A program made the position numbers and the translations under genes. 64,000 nt of DNA from Phycisphaerales bacterium (GTDB lineage: Bacteria; Planctomycetota; Phycisphaerae; Phycisphaerales; UBA1924): contig JAJDDG010000019.1 in assembly GCA_029260435.1 (NCBI GenBank), forward strand, positions 1 to 64,000. Reading direction: 5' to 3'. Positions within the stretch are counted from its first letter, which is position 1. Every line of letters begins with the position of its first letter. The notes under the pieces are model-generated. The model was not told the DNA's origin. It made no database searches and was given only the letters and a program-made list of their open reading frames with translations. Shown here in pieces: positions 44,641-52,441 of this stretch.

Positions 44641-46184
44641 CGATCGGCGTACTTGTCGATCGCGGCGCGGAGCGGGGCGAGGTGCTCGCCGAATTTGTCA
44701 GCGCGGGAGACAGAAGTGGTATAGATCGGCTTGCGGACCTGGTCGGCGCTCGCGGTCATCGCGATGCGCTCGTGCTGGTGGAACGCGAGGCAGTCGTCCT
44801 CCCACTGGAGCCCGGCGAACTCGATGATCTTTCGGATGCCCGGCTCGGGATCCGCGACGAGCTGTTCGTACTGCACCTGCAGGATGGGCAGGTCGAGCAC
44901 CTCCATCCAGTGACGCATGATCTTCTCGGAAGCGTGGTGCACCGCGGCGAGGTGATCGAGATCGTAGGAGTAGGTCATCGCGCCGACGAACTGCGTGAAA
45001 TAGCTAGAGAGGCAGGAATTCATCGGATCGCGCTGACAGTGGATCACATGCGCATCGGGAAAGACCGCGCTGATGAAGCCGAGGTGCAGGAAGTTGTGCA
45101 GATCTTTGTCGGTGACGACCGGATGCCCGCTGGCTTTTTCGCGGAGCGCCTGCTGGTACTTACGCCGGAATGTGGCGAGCTTGCCCTTGGCGAAGGGCTC
45201 GACGGACATAACGAAGTGGAACGGCGACGCCACATGGAGCCCGGGCAGGTCGCGGAACATCTGCGGCAGGGCATCTGTCTCTCCGCCCGGCGAGACAGTC
45301 GAGTGCGAGGCGAGGATCTGCTCGACGAGCGTGGTCCCCGAGCGGGGCATGCCGACGACAAAGACCGGACGGACACCCGAGAGCGAAAACTTCGGGATCG
45401 CCTCCACCGCCTCACGCGGCCACGCGTCGATGAGTTGATCGATCGAGCGGAGAAACCCAGCAGGATCGAATGGGCGACGGGTCGCCTCGTTGGCGATCTT
45501 CGCATGCTCGAAGGCTTCGTCGTATCGCCCCTGCTTCTCGCAGACCCGGGCGAGCTTGAACCGCGCCATCCACTGCTCGTGCGCCGGACAAGCACCCTCG
45601 GGCATCAGTTTTTCGAGAACCGCCGCGGCCTCATCGATCCGTCCTGTCTTCTCGCACGCCTCGGCGTACACCACCGCGCCCTCCCCACCGGCCATCGCGC
45701 CATCGGAAAGGCGGCAAGCCGTATCGAACGCCGCCTGGGCATCGTCTTCGAGGAGCGATGCCCGGGCCTTGGAGACGAGCGAAGGGTCGTGGTGGGGATC
45801 GATGCTGAGCGCCTTGTTGAGCAGCTCATGAGCGCGGGCGGTCTTGCTCTCGTAGAGGTATGTCAGCGCGAGTTCACGGAGGATGACCGGGTCACGCGGC
45901 GTGCGTTTGTCCGCCTCAACGAGGTGACGCCGCGCCTCCGGGAAGAGCCACATCCGCACGCAGCACATGCCCAACGCACGGTGCAGCGCAGGATTCTTGG
46001 GATCCTGCGCGAGAAGCGGGCGGAGCAATTCAGCGGCGGCGCGGAACCGGCCAACTGAAATGTGCTGCTGCGCCTGCGCGAGCATCGCCTGTTGCTTCTG
46101 GGACATCTGGGTGGGGCGCAAAGTCTTCTCCGATCGCGGCTCGCCCGTCCTGGACGACTCTCGGAGGATACCGGATCGGCTCAC
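44637..46184 (-). CDS. TPR-sulfotransferase (tyrosylprotein sulfotransferase-like)
   Basis: 515 residues. TPR repeats fill the first 220 residues (AQQHISVGRFRAAAELLRPLL, ALGMCCVRMWLFPEARRHL, ELALTYLYESKTARAHELL). The second half is a sulfotransferase: the PAPS 5'-phosphosulfate loop VGMPRSGTTLVEQILASH, ETDALPQMF, and the 3'-phosphate block HCQRDPMNSCLSSY. It is read from a GTG overlapping the upstream stop (GTGA). Such TPR-ST proteins are numerous in planctomycetes; the acceptor is unknown, possibly protein or polysaccharide. It is coupled to a homologous gene, so the two arose by duplication. Confidence 0.92.
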   Translation of the reverse strand: MSRSGILRESSRTGEPRSEKTLRPTQMSQKQQAMLAQAQQHISVGRFRAAAELLRPLLAQDPKNPALHRALGMCCVRMWLFPEARRHLVEADKRTPRDPVILRELALTYLYESKTARAHELLNKALSIDPHHDPSLVSKARASLLEDDAQAAFDTACRLSDGAMAGGEGAVVYAEACEKTGRIDEAAAVLEKLMPEGACPAHEQWMARFKLARVCEKQGRYDEAFEHAKIANEATRRPFDPAGFLRSIDQLIDAWPREAVEAIPKFSLSGVRPVFVVGMPRSGTTLVEQILASHSTVSPGGETDALPQMFRDLPGLHVASPFHFVMSVEPFAKGKLATFRRKYQQALREKASGHPVVTDKDLHNFLHLGFISAVFPDAHVIHCQRDPMNSCLSSYFTQFVGAMTYSYDLDHLAAVHHASEKIMRHWMEVLDLPILQVQYEQLVADPEPGIRKIIEFAGLQWEDDCLAFHQHERIAMTASADQVRKPIYTTSVSRADKFGEHLAPLRAAIDKYADR

Positions 46185-47731
46185 CCACGCCGGCGTGCAT
46201 TAGCAAGCGCCGGGAGTTGGGCGATCCACCCGGATTCGCTCGGGATCGAGGCACGCTCGGCGGGCGCCGCGGGCTCGTCCGCATCAAGACAGGCACGCAG
46301 ATTGTCCAGCGCGCCGCCGAACCGCTCGGCCCGGGCAACAGATGAGGTGTAGATCGGCTTGCGGGTTTGGTGGGTGGAAGCCGTGACGGACGCCGGAGCG
46401 TGGCGGTGCGGCTCGGCGCAGTTGGCGTGCCAGTCCAGCCCCACGAAGCGGACGATCTCGTGCTCTATGCGATCGGGTTCTCGCACCAGCTGCTCGTAAG
46501 TCACTTCCAGCATGGGCATATCGAGCGTGTTCGACCAGTGCTCCCAGACCCGCTGTTCGATCTTCGAGAAAGCAGCGAGGTCCTCGAATTGCTGGGCGTA
46601 GGGCATGCCGCTCAAGAAATGGTGCGAGTAGCAGGAGAAACAGGTGTCTACCGGGTTGCGAACGCACCGGATAATCCGCGCCTCGGGCAAAATGCGGGAG
46701 AGGACGCCCAAGTGCAGGAAATTGTGCAGATCTTTGTCGGTGATGATGTCGGCGCGGGTGGTGCGATGGAAATATTTGTCCCGGATCGAATCGATCGACT
46801 GGGTCGTCAGCTTGTGCGGGTGCGTCGGGACGACAAAGTCCTGCCCGACCTTGGTAATAGCTTCGTTGTTGTACAGCAAGCGGTGGAGTAGCCCGGTCTC
46901 GCCGCGGGATTCTGCGGCGGGGTGCGCGCCGATGATGCGTTCCACGAGCGTACTCCCGGTGCGGGGCATGCCGACGATCAACACCGGTTTCACTCCATCA
47001 TTTTTGTTCGATGGCAAGGCCTCGGGCAGCTCGGCGTGCAGCATCCGATCGACAGCGCCGCGGAGCTGGTTGATATCGAAGGGCGTGCGGACGAGCGCGT
47101 TCGCCTCGTGCAGCGCGGCGATTGATTTGTTGTACTCGCCCTGGGCTTCGAGCAGGCGGGCGAGTTGGAATAGCACCAGGGCGCGGGTCCGACCCGCTAG
47201 CGAGAGCGCTGCTGCGAACGGCTGAATAGCGCCGATCCCCTCGTTTATGTATTTGGATGAGCCGATCTGCTCGCAGGCATGTGCGAGAGCAATCGCAGCA
47301 TCCGCTCGGTGAGCATTCGAACGCCGGACCGTGATCGCGAGCGAGCGTGCCAGCTCCGGTTTGCCCGAGAGTGTCGCCCACCGAGCGCGGGTGAGCAGGA
47401 GTTCGGGGTTGGAAGGCGTGCGTTTGAGCGCCTTTTCGAGCAACCGCCCGGCGGCATCAAGTCGCCCGCAGTGCATCGATGCGATGGCGAGTTCTCTGGC
47501 GATATTCGGATCCCGGGGAGTTTCTTTGAACACCCGGTTGAGATGGGGGAGTGCTTCCTCGGGCCGCCCGGCGCGGGTGAACGCAGCGCCGAGCATCGCG
47601 CGGACATCGAGCAGATGCGGCTCCACGGCAAGCGCACGCGAGCACGCGCGGATCGCTTCGGGGTAGCGGCCGGACTGGATGCACTGTTGGATAGACGCCG
47701 AGGCGTCCTGCGCGCGTGGGGTGAAGATCAC
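46181..47731 (-). CDS. second TPR-sulfotransferase
   Basis: 516 residues, upstream of and overlapping its paralogue by GTGA. Residues 10-260 are TPR-like helices (SIQQCIQSGRYPEAIRACSRAL, DVRAMLGAAFTRAGRPEEALP). The sulfotransferase half has VGMPRTGSTLVERIIGAHP, ETGLLHRLL, DKDLHNFLHLG and RCVRNPVDTCFSCYSHHF. DKDLHNFLHLG is identical in both copies, and the tail RKPIYTSSVARAERFG differs little from RKPIYTTSVSRADKFG. It transfers sulfate from PAPS. The shared acceptor-site pieces suggest the same reaction on different partners. It starts with a GTG without a clear Shine-Dalgarno. Confidence 0.92.
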   Translation of the reverse strand: MIFTPRAQDASASIQQCIQSGRYPEAIRACSRALAVEPHLLDVRAMLGAAFTRAGRPEEALPHLNRVFKETPRDPNIARELAIASMHCGRLDAAGRLLEKALKRTPSNPELLLTRARWATLSGKPELARSLAITVRRSNAHRADAAIALAHACEQIGSSKYINEGIGAIQPFAAALSLAGRTRALVLFQLARLLEAQGEYNKSIAALHEANALVRTPFDINQLRGAVDRMLHAELPEALPSNKNDGVKPVLIVGMPRTGSTLVERIIGAHPAAESRGETGLLHRLLYNNEAITKVGQDFVVPTHPHKLTTQSIDSIRDKYFHRTTRADIITDKDLHNFLHLGVLSRILPEARIIRCVRNPVDTCFSCYSHHFLSGMPYAQQFEDLAAFSKIEQRVWEHWSNTLDMPMLEVTYEQLVREPDRIEHEIVRFVGLDWHANCAEPHRHAPASVTASTHQTRKPIYTSSVARAERFGGALDNLRACLDADEPAAPAERASIPSESGWIAQLPALANARRRG

Positions 47732-48049
47732 GACTCACTACTCCGGTTCAGTTCCTTGAACCAACGGACTGCCGAAGCCCCACGCTTCTCGGTCAGCACA
47801 CCTCGATTTCACCAATCTCCAGCAGGGATTGGCATGACCCGGCTATCCGGATCGCCCGTCATACGGACACCGGCTCATTCGGATGCAGACATTCGGGGTT
47901 ATGGATTTGATGCCCCACTCGCGGGTGCGGAAATACACGCCTTCACGGCGATAAAACCGGGCTCTGACGAAAGCTCTGCGAGGATCACGCACAGGGACTA
48001 CGCTTTGGGACTCGGGCGAGCCCGCCCGCAGCACCAAAGGAATCGAAAC
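47732..48049. other. intergenic region between divergent genes
   Basis: The 318 bases separate the divergent sulfotransferase pair and the Skp-like gene. A plus frame stays open through it, but it has no ribosome-binding site or family-like residues. I see no -35/-10 pair worth naming. AAAGGA at its end serves the next gene. Confidence 0.5.
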
Positions 48050-48652
48050 ATGCGCACCGCACAACGTACCCTCGCCCTGCTGATGGCTGTCGCTGTCGGC
48101 GGGTTCATCACCCAGCAATTCACCGCCAGCAGCGCCCTCGCCAACGCTGCGGAGAGCGGCGGCTCGATCGCGACCTGCGCCGTGCCGCAGCTCGTGAATG
48201 AACTGATGGCATCAGACCGCTTCGCGCCGCCGCGGGAAGAATTCACCCAACAACTCCGCGAGGAGATCGAGCCGCTCATGGAAGCAGGGCAGGCATTGAT
48301 CAATGAACTACAGGGCATGACGCCCGAGGACGAGGGAGCGCAGGAGAAGGTCCGCCAGATGCAGGAACTCCGCGAGCAGGTTGGGCGGATGGAACAGCAG
48401 GCGGCGGCGAGGCTCGGGAAGTTCACAGCCAAGCAGATCGCAGAGTGTTTCGAGTTGGCACGATCATCCGCAGGCGCAGTCGCGGATGATCTGGGGTACG
48501 ACTACGTGATCTCGACAGTGGGCGAGGACGAGGAACTGAACACCGAATCGGTCGAGACCGTCCTGCGTCAGATGCTGGCCCGCCCGGTGCTGTACGCCCC
48601 GGAAGACGCCGATATCACAGACGATGTCCGAGACGATCTGAACCTGGAATAA
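48050..48652 (+). CDS. Skp/OmpH-like periplasmic protein
   Basis: 200 residues from the ATG at 48050 with AAAGGA 7-8 bases before it. A signal peptide covers 1-32 (LALLMAVAVGGFITQQFTASSALA). The body is highly charged and helical (REEFTQQLREEIEPLMEAGQALINEL, EKVRQMQELREQVGRMEQQAAARLG), the long hairpin arms of Skp. The core (CAVPQLVNELMASD, then GYDYVISTVGEDEELN) corresponds to the OmpH beta body. It would carry unfolded outer-membrane proteins. The call is by architecture; residue identity to Skp is low. Its last 38 bases overlap the end of lipB on the other strand. Confidence 0.65.
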   Translation: MRTAQRTLALLMAVAVGGFITQQFTASSALANAAESGGSIATCAVPQLVNELMASDRFAPPREEFTQQLREEIEPLMEAGQALINELQGMTPEDEGAQEKVRQMQELREQVGRMEQQAAARLGKFTAKQIAECFELARSSAGAVADDLGYDYVISTVGEDEELNTESVETVLRQMLARPVLYAPEDADITDDVRDDLNLE

Positions 48653-49388
48653 GGTCGAGCCCGAGCGCAAAGGCGAACCGCTCAGCGAGATCGCGTTTGA
48701 CGACATCCATCGACGGGGTGTGCTCCGCGCCGAGCTCGCCCGCGAGGGTCGTCACGGAGCGACCGGCGAGCCCGCAGGGAACAATCAGATCGAAGTGGTC
48801 AAGGTTCGTCGTGATATTGAGCGCGAGCCCGTGCATGCTCACCCACCTGCGCACCCGGATGCCAATCGCGCACACTTTTTTCCCGTTCTCGACTCCCGAA
48901 TCCCCATCGGTCAACCAGACGCCGGTCGCGGATGGATCACGCGCCGGGTGCAGCCCGAGATCGGTGCAGAGATCCACAACGACCTGTTCGAGCAGGCGCA
49001 TGTAGGCGTGCAGGTTGAGCTTGAGACGTGCGAGATCGATGATCGGGTACACAACGAGCTGCCCGGGCCCGTGATACGTGATATCCCCGCCGCGGTCGGT
49101 CTCGTGCAGTTCGACACCCTGCGTGCGCAGCTGGTCTTGTGTCACGAGCAGGTGCGCCCCGCCCTGCGCGCGCCTGGAGAGCGTAATCACGGGGGGATCA
49201 TGTTCGAGCAGATACAGCACCCCACCAACGCTGCTCCCGCCCTCCCGGTCATCGAGGATTCGATCGAGCGTTTTCCGCTGGATCCCGAGAGCATCGGCGT
49301 ACGCGATCCGCCCGAGATCGACGACTTGAAGCGTTGTCGGCTGTTCACCCTCAGCGCGGGGCATGAGCACACATCTGGGAAAGGTCAT
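48615..49388 (-). CDS. lipB: octanoyltransferase LipB
   Basis: 257 residues. The family core is clear: DRGGDITYHGPGQLVVYPIIDL, KVCAIGIRVRRWVSMHGLALNI and IVPCGLAGRSVTTL. The Cys in PCGL is the acyl-thioester nucleophile and the Lys in KVCAIG the second catalytic residue. It moves octanoate from acyl carrier protein to lipoyl domains. The first possible ATG overlaps the glycosyltransferase gene by 38 bases; an ATG at 49364 overlaps by 14 and is an alternative. No lipA gene lies nearby. Confidence 0.95.
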   Translation of the reverse strand: MTFPRCVLMPRAEGEQPTTLQVVDLGRIAYADALGIQRKTLDRILDDREGGSSVGGVLYLLEHDPPVITLSRRAQGGAHLLVTQDQLRTQGVELHETDRGGDITYHGPGQLVVYPIIDLARLKLNLHAYMRLLEQVVVDLCTDLGLHPARDPSATGVWLTDGDSGVENGKKVCAIGIRVRRWVSMHGLALNITTNLDHFDLIVPCGLAGRSVTTLAGELGAEHTPSMDVVKRDLAERFAFALGLDLIPGSDRLGHRL

Positions 49389-50856
49389 CCACCGCGCCGC
49401 CGTACACCTTCAGGCACTTCTCGGCGGCACCCTCCCAGGTGAGGCGCCGGATCTCGAATGAGCCGTGCTCGCGCAGCGTCTGCGAGAGTGGGGGGTGGCG
49501 CAGCACCGCGACAATCTTGTTGGCCATCTCGTCGGTGTCCCAGAAATCAACCTTCAGCGCATGCGTCAGCACCTCAGACACGCCCGATTGCTTGGAGATG
49601 ATCACCGGGGTGTCCTGGCACATCGCCTCAAGCGGCGCAATCCCAAACGGCTCACTCACCGAGGGCATGACATAGCAATCAGCCATGCGAAAGACGCGCG
49701 AGACATCCTTGCCGCGGAGGAACCCTGTGAACAGCACCTTCTGCCCGATGCCGAGTTCCGCGGCGTGCTCGATCATGCGGCGCGCCATATCGCCGTCGCC
49801 CGCAACGAGGAATTTCACGTTGTCCACCTTCTCCAGCACCCGCTTGGCGGCGCGGACAAAGTATTCCGGCCCCTTCTGCATCGTGATCCGCCCGAGGAAG
49901 AGGACGATCTTGTCGCGCCGACGAACACGGAGCCCGTCGATGGGCTGCTCCTCGGACGCCTCGATGCCGTTGTAGACCACCTGGATCTTGTCCGGATTCA
50001 CCCCGTAGCGCGCCACGCAGAGGTTCCGCGTATACATCGAGACCGCGATCACACGTATCGCGGCGTGCAGCCCCCGACGCTCGATGTCGTAGAGCTGCTG
50101 GTTGACATGCTCACCCGAGCGGTCGAACTCCGTGGAGTGGATATGCACCACGAGCGGACGCCCCGTGATCCGCGCCAGCGCAAGCCCGGCGGGGTAGGTC
50201 ATCCAGTCGTGCGCGTGGATCACATCGAAGTCCAGCTTGCGGCACATCCGAACAACCATCCGCGCGTAGCGTTGGGCGGTGCCCACGACATCGCCGTCAT
50301 AATCTGCCTTGTTCGCGACATCTTCGGGCCCGAGCGCTTCGTCGATATCTTCCACGTCGGCTTCCGGAAGATCTGGCAACACGACACCCGCAGCACGCAG
50401 CGCCTGGACTTCCGCGATATCCAGCGGACGCGATGGATCAGCAGCCTTTTCAATCAGCACACGGATCGGATCCGTCTCGGATTGCTCGACATAGGGCGAG
50501 ATAATCGGATTGGGCAAACCCATGAAAACCGCGTGCCTGAAATGCTCAGGATCGGCCCACGCGATCGGCTTGCCCTGATAGGTGCCGGGTTGCGGATTGG
50601 TCGGTTCCTGCCCCGCAGCGGCACGAAGCGCCGAGATGATCTGGGTGTATTCGCTCGCATCAGTAGCGCCCTGCCCCGGTGCGTCGGGTGAGAGCAGCTC
50701 AACATGCGCAGCGTTGGCGTGATCGACCGACTTGGGCAAGACAAACATCACCCGGTGCCCGAGGTGATCGAGCGCACGCGTCAGCCCGTAGCACGCCGTG
50801 CCCAGACCGCCCGAGATGAAGGGTGGGAACTCCCACCCCAGCATGAGGATCCGCAT
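49351..50856 (-). CDS. glycogen-synthase-like glycosyltransferase (GT4/GT5)
   Basis: 501 residues from the ATG at 50856, preceded by AGGTG. It starts MRILMLGWEFPPFISGGLGTA, the ADP-glucose-binding start of starch and glycogen synthase-like enzymes (usually KxGGL; here SGGLG). The second Rossmann half has VVYNGIEA, FLGRITMQKGPEYFVRAAKRVL and the donor-binding PSVSEPFGIAPLEAMCQDTPVI, with its E-x7-E. A long insert near 75-180 separates the first strands. It builds a glucan or another glycoside. It is upstream of and overlapping lipB. Confidence 0.88.
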   Translation of the reverse strand: MRILMLGWEFPPFISGGLGTACYGLTRALDHLGHRVMFVLPKSVDHANAAHVELLSPDAPGQGATDASEYTQIISALRAAAGQEPTNPQPGTYQGKPIAWADPEHFRHAVFMGLPNPIISPYVEQSETDPIRVLIEKAADPSRPLDIAEVQALRAAGVVLPDLPEADVEDIDEALGPEDVANKADYDGDVVGTAQRYARMVVRMCRKLDFDVIHAHDWMTYPAGLALARITGRPLVVHIHSTEFDRSGEHVNQQLYDIERRGLHAAIRVIAVSMYTRNLCVARYGVNPDKIQVVYNGIEASEEQPIDGLRVRRRDKIVLFLGRITMQKGPEYFVRAAKRVLEKVDNVKFLVAGDGDMARRMIEHAAELGIGQKVLFTGFLRGKDVSRVFRMADCYVMPSVSEPFGIAPLEAMCQDTPVIISKQSGVSEVLTHALKVDFWDTDEMANKIVAVLRHPPLSQTLREHGSFEIRRLTWEGAAEKCLKVYGGAVDDLSQMCAHAPR

Positions 50857-50942
50857 GCTGCACCTGTATCCGCCGCGCCTTTGTTGAAGCACGACTCAAA
50901 CCAAAGGAGAAGTACCGAATCGCGCCCTCGCCGCCGGGATGA

Positions 50943-51428
50943 TCAGTCATCATCTCCGGACATGTCGCCGAGTTCGCGGAAAGTCGCCTCGAAAGCGAGC
51001 AGGCATTGTACGAAACGCCGTGCTTCCTTGTCGAGATCAGGCGCTCCCGTTTCGGACGGAATCGACGAGCGGAAGACATACCGCATCTGCTCGTCCCTGA
51101 AATGCTCCACCCCGCCGAGCGACCCGCCCGTCCACCCCTGATCGACAAGTTCCTCGTCGATGCAGTCGTCCAGATCATCGCCGGTCCACATCAGGTCCGC
51201 CTCGATGGACTGCGAGAGATACCGATCAGGGGAAGCCCAGAGCACGAACACCCGCCCGTCGAGCAGCTCGATCCGGTACTCCGCATCACCCTCGCACCCG
51301 ATGGGTTTGCAGATCAGGGCTGTCTCGGTGCTCGCGACTTCGCAGAAGACCTCCGCCTGCTGAGCGAGTGCCGCGGCGGTCTGGAAATTCTTGTTCTGGC
51401 TCATCGTGATCGCGTCCGGGTGGCTCAT
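50943..51428 (-). CDS. conserved-looking hypothetical protein (no family recognised)
   Basis: 161 residues with GAGGA 8 bases before the ATG at 51428. It is acidic and has no membrane segment. The middle, YRIELLDGRVFVLWASPDRYLSQSIEADLMW, reads as alternating strands, and the acidic GDDLDDCIDEELVDQGW looks like a loop. RRFVQCLLAFEATFREL ends it as a helix. The fold might be of YbjN or another secretion-chaperone-like type, but I cannot support that. It is close upstream of the glycosyltransferase gene on the same strand, with an 86-base gap. Confidence 0.65.
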   Translation of the reverse strand: MSHPDAITMSQNKNFQTAAALAQQAEVFCEVASTETALICKPIGCEGDAEYRIELLDGRVFVLWASPDRYLSQSIEADLMWTGDDLDDCIDEELVDQGWTGGSLGGVEHFRDEQMRYVFRSSIPSETGAPDLDKEARRFVQCLLAFEATFRELGDMSGDDD

Positions 51429-51513
51429 CTTTTGGTCCTCACATCTCGTAGAAGGGCATCATAGCCGCACAATCCGCCGGGCCCGCCGCCTTCCTGCCCT
51501 AGACTGTCATCCG

Positions 51514-52428
51514 ATGTCAACAAGCGAACGGACAACCAAGGGCGGGGCCTGGACCTCCAAACGCCTGCTCGCGTGGATCGCCGAGCGGTTCAAACACTCC
51601 GATCTCGAATCCCCACGTCTGCTCGCCGAATTACTCCTCGCCCATGTGCTGGGGTGCGAACGGATGCGTTTGTACATGGAGGCCGACCGCCCGGCGACCC
51701 CGATCGAATTGGACATGCTCCGCTCTCTCGTCCAACGCGCTCTCGACGGCGAACCCGTCCAGTATCTCACAGGCGAGGCGTGGTTCTTCTCGCAGCCGTT
51801 CCATGTTGATAAGCGCGTCCTGATCCCGAGGCCCAGCACCGAAACTATTGTCGAGCACGTCCTCCAGCACGCCCGGGCCGAGCCCGGATTTGAGGCCGCG
51901 ACCCTTGCCGATGTCTGTACCGGGTCGGGGTGCATCGCGGTATCGATCCTCAGACAACTCCGCGACGCGCGGGTGATCGCAACGGACCTCAGCACGGATG
52001 CGCTTGATGTCGCCCGCCTGAACGCCGAACGACATGATGTCCTGGATCGCCTCGACCTCGTCCCGGGGAACCTGCTCGAACCGATCCGAGAGCACCCCGC
52101 CGCCGGGTCGCTGCACTACCTCGTCTCTAACCCGCCGTATATCCCCGACTCGGAATGGCAAGACCCGAAGTTGGTCCAAGCGAGCGTGCGAGACCACGAA
52201 CCGACAATCGCCCTGCGGGGTGGATCCGATGGTCTGGATTGCATCCGTCCGCTCATCGAGGGAGCACCTGGGCTGCTCCGCGCGGGGGGCATACTCGCAA
52301 TCGAAACGGCCGCCGCGACCGGCGAGATGGTCCGGGAGCTGGCAGCAGAACAGCCGGGACTGGAAGAAGCCCGTCTGTTGGAGGACTTTGAAGGATTCCC
52401 ACGGGTGGTGATCGCTCGACGCGCATAG
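51514..52428 (+). CDS. prmC: peptide-release-factor glutamine methyltransferase PrmC (HemK)
   Basis: 304 residues from the ATG at 51514; the frame is open further upstream as a shadow. The N-terminal helical domain contains SPRLLAELLLAHVLG, and GEPVQYLTG is the expected motif after it. The AdoMet motif is DVCTGSGCIAVSI, and the catalytic NPPY lies in VSNPPYIPDSEW. It methylates the Gln of the GGQ motif in release factors. prfA, its common neighbour, is not in the window. Confidence 0.95.
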   Translation: MSTSERTTKGGAWTSKRLLAWIAERFKHSDLESPRLLAELLLAHVLGCERMRLYMEADRPATPIELDMLRSLVQRALDGEPVQYLTGEAWFFSQPFHVDKRVLIPRPSTETIVEHVLQHARAEPGFEAATLADVCTGSGCIAVSILRQLRDARVIATDLSTDALDVARLNAERHDVLDRLDLVPGNLLEPIREHPAAGSLHYLVSNPPYIPDSEWQDPKLVQASVRDHEPTIALRGGSDGLDCIRPLIEGAPGLLRAGGILAIETAAATGEMVRELAAEQPGLEEARLLEDFEGFPRVVIARRA

Positions 52429-52441
52429 TCTCAAGCTGGCT

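Noticed and set aside
44682-46058. 458-codon open frame on the plus strand
   Set aside because: It lies wholly antisense to the first TPR-sulfotransferase, which has clear motifs.
47279-48049. Upstream extension of the Skp-like frame
   Set aside because: The part before 48050 is antisense to the sulfotransferase gene and its gap and lacks family-like residues; the signal peptide begins at 48050.
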